This document shows positions 55,594-63,139 of a stretch of 64,000 bases of DNA, in pieces. The position numbers and the translations under genes were made by a program. Numbering within the stretch: the first letter of the stretch is position 1; each line of letters opens with the position of its first letter. The notes beneath the pieces were generated by a model. That model had not been told where the DNA came from. It made no database searches and saw nothing but the letters and a program-made list of their open reading frames with translations. The stretch is from Chelativorans salis (GTDB lineage: Bacteria; Pseudomonadota; Alphaproteobacteria; Rhizobiales; Rhizobiaceae): positions 310,001-374,000 of the forward strand of contig NZ_JAOCZP010000003.1 of NCBI RefSeq assembly GCF_025336525.1, given 5' to 3'.

Positions 55594-56751
55594 TTGTTTG
55601 CCAGTGATCCGGCTTCGGCTGGAAAAAACAAATTTGGCGATTCGGTAAGGTGGCGCGCTCTGGGGGTGGTGTTTGCCTGCGCGCTTGCGGCTTCGTGCTC
55701 GGCATCACCCGATGGGGGCGCCTCGTTCGGCCTTGCCCCCGGCTCCTACGAGACATCGTCCGATGAAGACGGCGTGAGCCCGCTGCAGGCAGCCATGGAG
55801 GCGAGCGCCGCGGCTGCACGCCCCTCGCCTCGACCTGGAACGGAGGCTGCGACCGAGGACGGAGCGGAAATGGCCGTGACGGCTGAAGCGGAAGCTCAGC
55901 CCGAAGAACAGCAGGCGGCAGCAGACGGGACGGGCGAGCAGCCGGAGGTGACCGCAGCCGAGGAAACGTCTGGCGAACAGCCGCAGGAAGAACAGGTGGC
56001 CGAAGCCGACCCGCCGGCGGCGACCGAGGAGGATACGGCAGCCAAGAGGCGCGGCTTCCTCTCTGCCTTCTTCTCGTCCGCCGAGGCGGCTCCGGCCAAG
56101 GAAAGCCCCATCGCCGCGGCGATGGCACAGGGCGACGAGCAAACCACCGCCGAGACGGCCGAGACCGGCCAGCAGGACGCGAAGGAAGAAAAAAAACCGA
56201 TCATCGCCCTTGCCTCCAATACCGAGGCTACCCCGATGCAAGCCTCCTTCAGCATGGACGCGCTGCCCGGCGTGCGCGATGGGGAAGAGCTTTTCGAGAT
56301 CGTTCGCAAGTCCAATATCGACGACACCAGCGACCTCGATCTCTACGAACAGGTCGGCACCTACGAGGTGGCCTCGGCGGCGGGGCTTGCCCGCCTTGCG
56401 CCGAACGGGCTTCTGAAGCAGCGCGAGAGCGTCGACGTTTCGTGCTTCAAGCCGGAGCTGATGCGCATGCTGAAGACCATCGAGCGCCATTACGGCCGGC
56501 GCGTCCTCGTCACCTCAGGCTACCGCAGCCGGGAATACAACAGACGCGTGCGCGGCGCGCGCAACTCCATGCACATGTATTGCGCCGCCGCCGATATCCA
56601 GGTCGAGGGTGTCAGCAAGTGGGAGCTGGCACGCTTCACCCGCGCACTGCCGGGCCGCGGCGGTGTCGGCACCTATTGCCACACCAAATCGGTTCACGTG
56701 GACGTCGGGCCGGAGCGTGACTGGAACTGGAACTGCCGGGGCAAGAACTAG
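55594..56751 (+). CDS. M15-type peptidase (YcbK/DUF882-like D-Ala-D-Ala carboxypeptidase fold) with long acidic linker
   Basis: 385 residues. N-terminal hydrophobic segment with Cys (GVVFACALAASCSAS), possibly a lipoprotein signal with an atypical lipobox. Then about 180 residues of Ala/Glu/Pro-rich, probably disordered, linker. The C-terminal 130 residues hold the peptidase M15A/VanY-like domain: VTSGYRSREYNRRV, NSMHMYCAAADIQVEG and the terminal HTKSVHVDVG give the zinc His/Asp set. Likely a periplasmic cell-wall enzyme. The start is TTG 55594 with AGAGGAAGG upstream. Confidence 0.8.
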   Translation: MFASDPASAGKNKFGDSVRWRALGVVFACALAASCSASPDGGASFGLAPGSYETSSDEDGVSPLQAAMEASAAAARPSPRPGTEAATEDGAEMAVTAEAEAQPEEQQAAADGTGEQPEVTAAEETSGEQPQEEQVAEADPPAATEEDTAAKRRGFLSAFFSSAEAAPAKESPIAAAMAQGDEQTTAETAETGQQDAKEEKKPIIALASNTEATPMQASFSMDALPGVRDGEELFEIVRKSNIDDTSDLDLYEQVGTYEVASAAGLARLAPNGLLKQRESVDVSCFKPELMRMLKTIERHYGRRVLVTSGYRSREYNRRVRGARNSMHMYCAAADIQVEGVSKWELARFTRALPGRGGVGTYCHTKSVHVDVGPERDWNWNCRGKN

Positions 56752-56846
56752 GCGAAAAGGCCGCCGGAGCGAAAAAGTCCGCGAACGCCCAAGAACACGA
56801 CTTGCCGGAGCGAGCGAAGCTCTCTATAAGGCGCCTCGTCTTGCCT

Positions 56847-56922
56847 GCGCCCATCGTCTAGCGGTCTAGGACGCCGCCCTTTCACGGCGGAAACACGGGT
56901 TCGAGTCCCGTTGGGCGTGCCA
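56847..56922 (+). tRNA. tRNA-Glu (anticodon TTC)
   Basis: 76 bases with encoded CCA. Anticodon stem CCGCC/GGCGG (56874-56878, 56886-56890) around the loop CTTTCAC, giving anticodon TTC; T-arm with TTCGAGT; acceptor GCGCCCA against TGGGCGT with a G-U closing pair. The sequence downstream turns phage-like, so this gene is a likely attachment site. Confidence 0.97.
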
Positions 56923-57051
56923 AAGATTTCAAGGACTTAGCTAATTCACCATCCTATCTGTCCAACTCCTGGCCAATAAGCAGGGTGGGACATGGGCGGA
57001 TGGAGACTGTTTCCTGCCACTATCGGCAGGCTTGGGCGACATGGAGGGGTA

Positions 57052-57324
57052 ATGATTGATTGGCATAAAATTCGCGCAAATCGATACGCATCAGACGATC
57101 CGCCCCATGACTGGCCCGTTGGGGTGAAGCCGATCAGCATTAATGGAGTCTCGCTGATTGGGGTGCACCCGGCAAACAACCGAATCTATTGGGACGGTCA
57201 GGAACTCGTCACTGAAAAGCACCTCGCGAGGTATGAGCGAATCCTAGCCACGCTAGCAACCGGCGCAGCAGTCGTAGTTGCGGCTGTAGAACTCGGACGG
57301 GTACTCGTCTGGCTGCTCACGTAA
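57052..57324 (+). CDS. Small phage-type hypothetical membrane protein
   Basis: 90 residues. N-terminal half is polar with WHKIRANRYASDDPPHDWPVG; the C-terminus is one hydrophobic span (ATLATGAAVVVAAVELGRVLVWLL, split over residues 66-89). GGAGGGG five bases ahead of ATG 57052. It could be a membrane-associated phage protein, but a holin role cannot be claimed. First gene right of the tRNA, and the only rightward one of the element in view. Confidence 0.6.
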   Translation: MIDWHKIRANRYASDDPPHDWPVGVKPISINGVSLIGVHPANNRIYWDGQELVTEKHLARYERILATLATGAAVVVAAVELGRVLVWLLT

Positions 57325-57351
57325 GCTGAGCGCGCTCGAGACGCGACCGCC

Positions 57352-57383
57352 AACGAAAAGCCCGCCACCGTGAGGCAGCGGGC
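57352..57383 (-). terminator. Rho-independent terminator of the leftward small operon
   Basis: Read leftward, stem GCCCGC/GCGGGC (57378-57383, 57360-57365) is followed by TTTTCGTT. It lies about 40 bases past the stop of the gene at 57422. Confidence 0.8.
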
Positions 57384-57384
57384 C

Positions 57385-57405
57385 ATCTGATAACGGTTAT
57401 CAGAT
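57385..57405. promoter_or_regulatory. 21-bp perfect palindrome
   Basis: ATCTGATAAC-G-GTTATCAGAT, ten perfectly matched arms around one central G, immediately beside the terminator and 17 bases from the stop of the 57422 gene. Odd-centred symmetry of this length suggests a dimeric protein-binding site. Confidence 0.45.
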
Positions 57406-57421
57406 ACGGGCAGCGAAACTC

Positions 57422-57757
57422 CTATTCCTCCTCCATCTCAAGCGAGCTTCCAGCGCAAATGATTCGTGCTTGCGCTGCCCCAATCACCGTCAGTGCATTC
57501 TTCATGTCTTTTTCGACCGACAAGAACTCGTTCATCAACTCATATCCTACGGCTTCGTCCAGGTTCCTAAGCATTTCGATTAGCTCGGGCTTAGATTTGA
57601 ACATCACCTCCGACGCAATCCGAAGAATGGTAAAGGCTCTTGGCGAGAACTCTTTCCAAACCTCCCTCGTTGGCGGCTGCCAGCCTTCGCCCTCGCGCGA
57701 CCATGGTGTGAAATCGAGAGCGGCCGCTTGCTCAACGGTACATTTCTCGGTGCTCAC
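57422..57757 (-). CDS. Phage-type hypothetical protein, 111 aa
   Basis: Soluble, acidic, helical; VEQAAALDFTPWSREGEGW and ELMNEFLSVEKDMKNALTVIG. No family recognised. The start is GTG 57757 with GAGGAGGACGC upstream, overlapping the previous gene's stop by 4 bases (GTGA), so it is translationally coupled to it. Ends before an intrinsic terminator. Confidence 0.6.
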   Translation of the reverse strand: MSTEKCTVEQAAALDFTPWSREGEGWQPPTREVWKEFSPRAFTILRIASEVMFKSKPELIEMLRNLDEAVGYELMNEFLSVEKDMKNALTVIGAAQARIICAGSSLEMEEE

Positions 57758-58041
57758 GATGCGTCCTCCTCTGCGGCACGGACCCGTTCCATGGCCTCCT
57801 GAAGTCTCTTCCCGCCTGGGTCATGGATGGCGTAGAGCTGCCCCTTCGCGTCAGCAAGCCGTTGCAGGGCCACATGGAGTACATGGGACATGGCGTTGCG
57901 GGAGGTGCTGTCTAGCGCCTCCGTGGCCATGAAGGCGGTTTCAAACAGACCCTCGGCTTCCGCCAGGGTGTCGATTGCATTGATAAGGGACGATTTGGCA
58001 GCGGGCATAGCTTCGCCCGCTATAGAAGCTGTTTTTTTCAT
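57754..58041 (-). CDS. Phage-type hypothetical protein, 95 aa
   Basis: Helical protein beginning MKKTASIAGEAMPAAKSSL; INAIDTLAEAEGLFETAFMA and RVRAAEEDAS follow. Conserved family not recognised. ATG 58041 is chosen because it starts the coding-like part; the frame upstream runs through a hairpin leader. First gene of a two-gene leftward unit. Confidence 0.6.
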   Translation of the reverse strand: MKKTASIAGEAMPAAKSSLINAIDTLAEAEGLFETAFMATEALDSTSRNAMSHVLHVALQRLADAKGQLYAIHDPGGKRLQEAMERVRAAEEDAS

Positions 58042-58048
58042 GATACTT

Positions 58049-58123
58049 GTCTCGCTGGTTTGGCTTCTCACAGCCCTTCCGGGATCGGCCCGGAGCCGGG
58101 GGGTGAGAACCTGCCAGCGAGAC
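58049..58123 (-). promoter_or_regulatory. Stem-loop in the leader of the small phage operon
   Basis: Arms 58049-58071 and 58103-58123 are inverted copies sharing GTCTCGCTGG and TTCTCAC with a small internal mismatch; the loop is about 30 bases. It ends eight bases before ATG 58041 and overlaps the region where a ribosome-binding site should be, so it could control translation. GGTTCTCAC and CCAGCGA recur at 58297-58315 near the candidate promoter. Confidence 0.5.
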
Positions 58124-58316
58124 AGGTCGAACGATTTTAAGGGTTTCCCCTCTGGACATAGCGCTCGCCCCCGGCCATATTGGCCGAGTTGGAACGCCCG
58201 CCAAGGCGTTACCGCGCGCACAGGAGCCCGCCAAGGCCCCTAGCGCCTCAGCAGCACCTACGACGCCAATCGAGGTTCTGCTTTATCGCTGGTCCGGGTT
58301 CTCACACCCAGCGAAC

Positions 58317-58345
58317 ATACTGTTCCTATTCTGCTATGTCGTCAA
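58317..58345 (-). promoter_or_regulatory. Candidate promoter for the leftward small operon
   Basis: Leftward TTGACG (58345-58340), 17 bases, CAGTAT (58322-58317). The -35 is good, the -10 weak. It would give a leader of about 270 bases containing the stem-loop. Confidence 0.35.
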
Positions 58346-58389
58346 GCGCGCCCTTCTGGGCAGCGCTGCGTCCATGGTGGGGTGTCCTT

Positions 58390-58475
58390 GATTTTTGGGG
58401 CGGCGTGGAAAGCAGACACGCAGCGGACAGGCACCGTGGAGTGTGAGCCGGTTCGAATCCGGGGTTGCCTATGGT
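58390..58475 (+). other. Degenerate tRNA-like element
   Basis: A T-arm-like hairpin CCGG-TTCGAAT-CCGG (58448-58462) follows a D-arm-like hairpin GCGTG-GAAAGCAGA-CACGC (58403-58421) and an anticodon-arm-like CGG-ACAGGCA-CCG. No matching acceptor stem and no U at position 33, so it is not a working tRNA. It may be a phage tRNA relic or an old attachment site. Confidence 0.35.
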
Positions 58476-58505
58476 CTTTCCTCTCGGATTTGGGCTTAAA
58501 TCAAC

Positions 58506-58592
58506 TCAGGAATCGCGTAGGATCGCCGCGCCCTTGGGCACGATGCGGTCCATTGGTGTGATGTTTCTGGCGCGGGGCTTGGCGTTTGGGGT
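58506..58592 (-). pseudogene. Fragment resembling the N-terminus of a phage lysozyme/endolysin
   Basis: The stop-bounded leftward frame reads ITPMDRIVPKGAAILRDS then TGA. VPKGAAIL resembles the start of phage endolysins (xxPKGAAILLDFI) as I recall them. No start with a ribosome-binding site, and the rest of the gene is absent. It lies 11-50 bases past the lyase stop, where a lysis gene would sit in a late operon. Confidence 0.35.
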
Positions 58593-58602
58593 CTAGGGAC
58601 GG

Positions 58603-60189
58603 CTAAAGGTCTATATCCCAGCGGATAGTTCTATCCTGGCCAGGGCAGATGGCGCGCACAACTGTCGCGGGCTTCATTTTCAAATAGGACACTGTTGCCC
58701 ATCCCAGTGGTGAAGGCTCAGATTCCCCTCTGATAGCTTCGATCTTGCAATCGTGCTCGGCCAGCGTTGCCGTTACCCTCTGCCCATCAATATCGACTTC
58801 GAAGCCGTCCTCGGTGAACGCGGGCTCAAGATCAGGGGCCAAATGCAGGCTGCTGACGTATTCTCTCGGCACTTCCGACGAAAGACGATCCTCGATCACC
58901 AGCCTTTCACCGGGGCTGTATTCGATCCGCCGATTCTGCCGAAACAGATCGAGCCGCTCCGCCTCGCCAGAGATCACGAAGCGGCCACCTTCGATTTGCG
59001 TCTCTGCCAGAAGGGAACCGGTCAATCGAATACTGCGCCTACCGATTCTATCATCTTCAAGCGCAACAGTGTTGTGCGCCGCTGCGCTGCGGACGTAATC
59101 GCGCATCGCGTCTTGCGCATAGCCATACTTTCCGCTGTCGATGAAGATCCGACGGCCATGTTCAAACAGTTCAAAGCTCAACTCGTCGGCCTGCTTGTGC
59201 TTCCAGGATTGCGCCATCCCTGTGACAAACAGCATGGACGGCCCCTGTGGGTCTTCGGAACGGACGATTGCGTAGCCGGACTTCTCGAAATCTGCCACTG
59301 CAAAGCAGCCACCATCCGGCAAGCACTCTCGCTGTCCACCTTCAAGCCGCTCCGGCAGTTCTGTCCTGGCGCGACCATCGCTGTCACCCACGCTTGGCCA
59401 CCTACCGTCCGGCATAATCAGCCAAGGCTCAACGGTGTCGGCTTTGCGTAAAAGGGCTTCTATTCCTGCATCGGCGAACCTTTCGGGACCTCCGAGACGG
59501 CGGATAACACGCATGGCAAACTGATGATACGCAGGCGAATTCTCCTTATGGACGCCCTGCTCCGTGAACTGGTGAGAGAAAATCCATCGGAACTTCTCGG
59601 CCGCAAACTCCTTGCCATTCGAACATTCCTGAATGTCTGTCGCGGAACATAGGAGATTTAGGCCGAACACCTGAAAGAGCCCATGGTTGCCAGAGCTTAC
59701 AAACTCGTCAACCTGCAGGCGTTTCGCATGCTCGCGCGCCAACTCCACAAGGTCATCGCGATATATGGCACTCAGCGTGCCTTCGCGGATTAGGTCCAGA
59801 AACAGCGCTATTTTCAAGGCACGGATGCCTGTCGGCATATCGTGCCAGGAATACGTAGCTTCATTCGATTGGTGCCAGCGGTGCCAATCGACAGCGATCC
59901 GAGCCGCGTATTCAATGGCGCCGTCCTCGCCGCTAAAATACCGAGCGATGAGCGGGTCCATGATCCGCCACATATGAAGCTGCGATTGCCAGTTCGGGTC
60001 ATTGAAGGGGTCAGCCGCCCAATCGATCGGCAGAGAGTACTCCCACGCTGGCACATCGGATCGGGGCCGATACGTCGATTCATCGCCCTTGACCTGCGAC
60101 AGATATATATCGTCTGGCCCAATCGAATTGGCGAGAGCGGATGCAGATGACAGAATGAGCGCAAGCAGGAGCGTGAAGATATTGGTCAT
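58603..60189 (-). CDS. Exported heparinase II/III-family polysaccharide lyase, phage-borne
   Basis: 528 residues. Signal peptide about 1-21 (FTLLLALILSSASALANS). N-terminal alpha/alpha toroid with SSGNHGLFQVFGLNLL (Asn/His) and ENSPAYHQFAMRVIRRLGG (Tyr), matching the catalytic Asn-His-Tyr layout of heparinase/alginate lyases. The C-terminal beta-sandwich holds KHKQADELSFELFEHGRRIF and AAAHNTVALED, the Heparinase_II_III signature. Substrate unknown: an acidic exopolysaccharide is likely. Same direction and 44 bases after a tail-spike-like gene. Low GC like the phage genes. The ribosome-binding site is weak. A Sec signal argues for a cargo enzyme exported by the lysogen rather than a virion part. 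Confidence 0.8.
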   Translation of the reverse strand: MTNIFTLLLALILSSASALANSIGPDDIYLSQVKGDESTYRPRSDVPAWEYSLPIDWAADPFNDPNWQSQLHMWRIMDPLIARYFSGEDGAIEYAARIAVDWHRWHQSNEATYSWHDMPTGIRALKIALFLDLIREGTLSAIYRDDLVELAREHAKRLQVDEFVSSGNHGLFQVFGLNLLCSATDIQECSNGKEFAAEKFRWIFSHQFTEQGVHKENSPAYHQFAMRVIRRLGGPERFADAGIEALLRKADTVEPWLIMPDGRWPSVGDSDGRARTELPERLEGGQRECLPDGGCFAVADFEKSGYAIVRSEDPQGPSMLFVTGMAQSWKHKQADELSFELFEHGRRIFIDSGKYGYAQDAMRDYVRSAAAHNTVALEDDRIGRRSIRLTGSLLAETQIEGGRFVISGEAERLDLFRQNRRIEYSPGERLVIEDRLSSEVPREYVSSLHLAPDLEPAFTEDGFEVDIDGQRVTATLAEHDCKIEAIRGESEPSPLGWATVSYLKMKPATVVRAICPGQDRTIRWDIDL

Positions 60190-60233
60190 GCCCTAGGGCA
60201 ATAAACCAACCGGCCCCAACTTGTCATGCCTTC

Positions 60234-61790
60234 TTACGCCCCGCCCCACAAAATACCCCGCGCCGCAAGGGTTGCGTTCGCCAATCCGGTGACATCAGCC
60301 GCCGGTATGCCGGAGCCGTGGAGGCGGATAAGCGATCCGTCGAGACAGTTGACGGCGGCATTCGGATAGCTGTGCGTGCCTCCAATGATACTAAGAGAGC
60401 TGCCGTTATCCACCACCGCCATCGATGTTTCAGTGCTGCTTGCGGTCAGATTGGTGCCGGTACATAGGACTTCCGAATTATCCAGAATGTTTATCAGCCG
60501 GTCGCCATCGCCGCCCGACACCGATCCCCCTCGGATCACTATCTTGGCGCCATAGACAGCCGACAGTGCCCGCGCCCCTGTGTTGGTGATGGTTGGGTTT
60601 TCGAGCGCGACCACGCTTCCATCGTCGGCGCGCACGCTACCACTCGTAGACACGGCGTTGGTCGCTTTGATGCGGCTATTGCCCAGCGCAACAAAGGCGG
60701 AGGTGACCGCATCGCATGTCACGCTATCGGCGGTGATCACCGAGTTATTTTCCGCCTGGTAGGCGTTGCCCAGGGAGCCCGTCGCCGTAGAGTCGGTCGC
60801 ATGGATAATGCCGCTGTCAAAGGCCCTAAATCCAGTGACGCCACAGTTATCGGATGACGCCCCGCGAGCATTGACTAAGGCGCAGTTAGTGGCCCTGACC
60901 CCGTGACGAGCCGCGCCATCGGCTATGCCGTTGCGGAAATGGAGTGTTCCTGAAGCGGCGGCCTGTGCACCGTAATAGAGCGAACCACTGACATCTGCAC
61001 CCAGTGCTGAAATGCGCGATGCCCAAGCCAGTATCCCGGAATAAGCCGGCGCCGCCTGTGATGCCTCTTTGAAAAGGCTGTTGTCTGCGAAAATAGTGGA
61101 GCCGGCGTTTGCATAGCATGCCTGCTGAGCGGCACGATAGATGCCGCAACTCGCATGAACGAAGCCGATGGACCCCTGATCTGCAAAATAGCCATTAGTG
61201 CCAAGCCCATTTGCATCGATGAGGCAATTGAGCTGGGGCATGCGGGCATTCACACCCTTGATGATGTCCACGGCGGGGAAGGCCGCATCAAGGCTCACAG
61301 TGGCGTCAACCGCGCTGATGACGAAGTGGCCAAAATCCCCATTCTCAACCAACACACCTGCCGTCAGGGCGTGCCCCGTCTCGATCATTAGAATAATCGT
61401 TGCGCCCTGCTTAACCGGCCTCATGCTCAAAGCATCAATGGCGTCTTGAAGTGTCGGATAATCAGTCGGGATGTTGACGGTGAGATCGACCGTCTCACCC
61501 AAGGCCGCAAGGGCGGTTTCCTTGGTTGCAGATTCGAAGACGGAAATACCCGTGGCGGAGCCGCCAAGTGTTGCCTGAGCATCGGCCTTTGTCTCATCTT
61601 CCAGTAGTGCAAGGCCGGTGGCGCCAAGGGTGGTGGTGCCGGAGGAAAGGGTGTCTAGGTTGGAGTCTGCGTCCTGCTTCGCGGACGGATCGGCCCAATC
61701 CTTGTTTTCTAGGCCCTTCCCGTTAGAACGCCAGCCAAGAACCTTGCCGGCGACATTTCGGGGATACTGCCACTGTTCACGGTCGCCCAT
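60234..61790 (-). CDS. Phage tail-spike/tail-fibre-like protein with beta-helix
   Basis: 518 residues. N-terminal virion-binding-like part (QYPRNVAGKVLGWRSNGKGL), two short repeats typical of tail spikes (GLALLEDETKADAQATLG and ISVFESATKETALAALG, about residues 58-94), then from about 100 on a parallel beta-helix: IPTDYPTLQDAIDAL and many Asn/Ser/Gly-rich turns (SGIIHATDSTATGS, NSRIKATNAVSTSGS). No catalytic motif identified in the helix. AAGGAG seven bases ahead of the ATG. The helix would bind a host surface glycan. Confidence 0.75.
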   Translation of the reverse strand: MGDREQWQYPRNVAGKVLGWRSNGKGLENKDWADPSAKQDADSNLDTLSSGTTTLGATGLALLEDETKADAQATLGGSATGISVFESATKETALAALGETVDLTVNIPTDYPTLQDAIDALSMRPVKQGATIILMIETGHALTAGVLVENGDFGHFVISAVDATVSLDAAFPAVDIIKGVNARMPQLNCLIDANGLGTNGYFADQGSIGFVHASCGIYRAAQQACYANAGSTIFADNSLFKEASQAAPAYSGILAWASRISALGADVSGSLYYGAQAAASGTLHFRNGIADGAARHGVRATNCALVNARGASSDNCGVTGFRAFDSGIIHATDSTATGSLGNAYQAENNSVITADSVTCDAVTSAFVALGNSRIKATNAVSTSGSVRADDGSVVALENPTITNTGARALSAVYGAKIVIRGGSVSGGDGDRLINILDNSEVLCTGTNLTASSTETSMAVVDNGSSLSIIGGTHSYPNAAVNCLDGSLIRLHGSGIPAADVTGLANATLAARGILWGGA

Positions 61791-61887
61791 AATAGGCTCC
61801 TTCTAAGGGACGGGCGCGTCATCACGACGGGCCAAAGACCTTGCCTAAGGGTCGTTTCGGCTAGGCGGGTTTCCCCGCCAAAATCAT

Positions 61888-62112
61888 CTATGCCTCGCCT
61901 AAGCGTTTCTTTGTTCCCTGCACCCCGCCGAGTGTCCGTTGCCGCGCCGCTGCCGCCGCTTCATCGTCAGACAGGCGCGTGAGGATGTTGGCCGCCGCAC
62001 CCTGGCGCTGCTGTGCCTGACGACGCTGCTCTTCGGCTGCCGCGAGGGAAGCGTCAGACTTCTGCGGTGGGGCTGGCGCGGGCTTGGGCGTGGGCGGTCT
62101 TGCGATGCACAT
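61888..62112 (-). CDS. Small phage protein, 74 aa
   Basis: Pro/Lys-rich start (CIARPPTPKPAPAPPQKSD), a Gln/Ala-rich helix (AEEQRRQAQQRQGAAANIL) and a C-terminal RTLGG motif. This layout recalls the short proteins that lie near portal genes in podophages. ATG 62112 or 62115 (ATGA overlap with the previous stop). Function unknown. Confidence 0.6.
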   Translation of the reverse strand: MCIARPPTPKPAPAPPQKSDASLAAAEEQRRQAQQRQGAAANILTRLSDDEAAAAARQRTLGGVQGTKKRLGEA

Positions 62113-62540
62113 CATCGCCTCCCTGGTTTTTGCTCGCCCATGGCCTGCGAGAAGAATATCCAGCTCAGGATTCCGGCCTCGTCGTCCCGCTCGCTGTGCA
62201 TGTGCGGGCGCGACTGCCGAGGGGCTGGCCTGTCCTTTTCCGCCTCAGCACGCTCCCGGATCATCGCGCGATCCTGCTCTGCCGCCCGTTCCATCGACGC
62301 CTCAAAGCCGAACGCGTTGGGGTATCTTTGGAAAAACAGGTCGCGCAACCCGCTCTCGACCGCAGTCATAGCTATCTCGACCGCATTGTAGCGGTCCCAC
62401 CAATAGTATTTGTGCCGAGGCGTTGTAACATTCTCTGACGGCTTCTGTTGCGCTATCAGCCGGTCACGGAACGAGCGCCCGGACGGCTCTTCCAGATAAT
62501 CAACAACGCTCAGCTCCTTGCGGCGCGGGAATTTGGGCAT
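62112..62540 (-). CDS. Phage hypothetical protein, 142 aa
   Basis: Charged, Arg/Glu-rich; KYYWWDRYNAVEIAMTAVES and RDLFFQRYPNAFGFEASMERA. No family recognised. ATG 62540 overlaps the previous stop by one base (TGATG), with AAGGA nine bases ahead. Part of the coupled late-type operon. Confidence 0.6.
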   Translation of the reverse strand: MPKFPRRKELSVVDYLEEPSGRSFRDRLIAQQKPSENVTTPRHKYYWWDRYNAVEIAMTAVESGLRDLFFQRYPNAFGFEASMERAAEQDRAMIRERAEAEKDRPAPRQSRPHMHSERDDEAGILSWIFFSQAMGEQKPGRR

Positions 62541-63139
62541 CACGCGGCGTCCTTCTTCTGGACACGTCCGGGAAACAGGCGCTCAAGCGGGGGCATCTTG
62601 CTAGCGACGGAGCCAGCGGGCGTTCCAGAGACCAGCACCCTGTCCATCGTCATGCGCATGCCGCGCGAAGTGTCGGTCTTCATGCGCTGCAATATTTGGC
62701 CGTTCCATGAACCCATTTGCAGGATAGTACGGCAGCCGCCGTTCATGCCTAACGAGCCATATTCAGCGATAAGGGAGCGACCTTGGCTTTCTGCGCGCTG
62801 CATCAGCGTGGCCAGTTTCTCCAAGGTCCTGTCGATTGCCTCGCCGGTAGCGCGAAGGTCATGAACCGCATGTTCCGCCGCAGACCATTTGGCCTCAATG
62901 TCAGCCTGGCGCACGGCCTCAGATGCATCTCGTTCGGCCTGTTCTGCACGAACGGTGGCCGCCTGAATGACCTTTGCGGCAAGCTGGGCGTCTTCCAGCG
63001 CGGCTTCTGCCTTCTGGACCTTTGCCTTTAGAGCAGCGCTGGCCTTGCCGTCAGCAAGAGCCTCGCCATATTCAGCTTGAAGGCGCTCAAGTTCCTCTTG
63101 CGCCGCCAGGACTGCGGCATGTGCTTCCTGAGGTGTCAT
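62540..63139 (-). CDS. Phage coiled-coil protein, 199 aa
   Basis: Long heptad-rich coiled coil from about residue 5 to 100 (AAVLAAQEELERLQAEYGEAL, split in two; VQKAEAALEDAQLAAKVIQ; RAEQAERDASEAVRQADIEA), then a globular end (RSLIAEYGSLGMNGGCRTIL). Could be scaffold- or tail-related; not determinable. ATG 63139 with AAAAGGA nine bases upstream; the frame is open further up but reads as Arg/Ser-rich non-coding. Confidence 0.6.
   Translation of the reverse strand: MTPQEAHAAVLAAQEELERLQAEYGEALADGKASAALKAKVQKAEAALEDAQLAAKVIQAATVRAEQAERDASEAVRQADIEAKWSAAEHAVHDLRATGEAIDRTLEKLATLMQRAESQGRSLIAEYGSLGMNGGCRTILQMGSWNGQILQRMKTDTSRGMRMTMDRVLVSGTPAGSVASKMPPLERLFPGRVQKKDAA

Larger units (their letters stand above)
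58042..58602. other. Intergenic region of the prophage left end
   Basis: 560 bases without an intact gene. It holds a stem-loop leader, a candidate promoter, a tRNA-like degenerate element and a short lysozyme-like gene fragment, each listed separately. Confidence 0.7.

Noticed and set aside
58313-58325. GAAC-N5-GTTC as a possible SOS box
   Set aside because: The alphaproteobacterial LexA site is a direct GTTC-N7-GTTC; this inverted form with N5 does not match.
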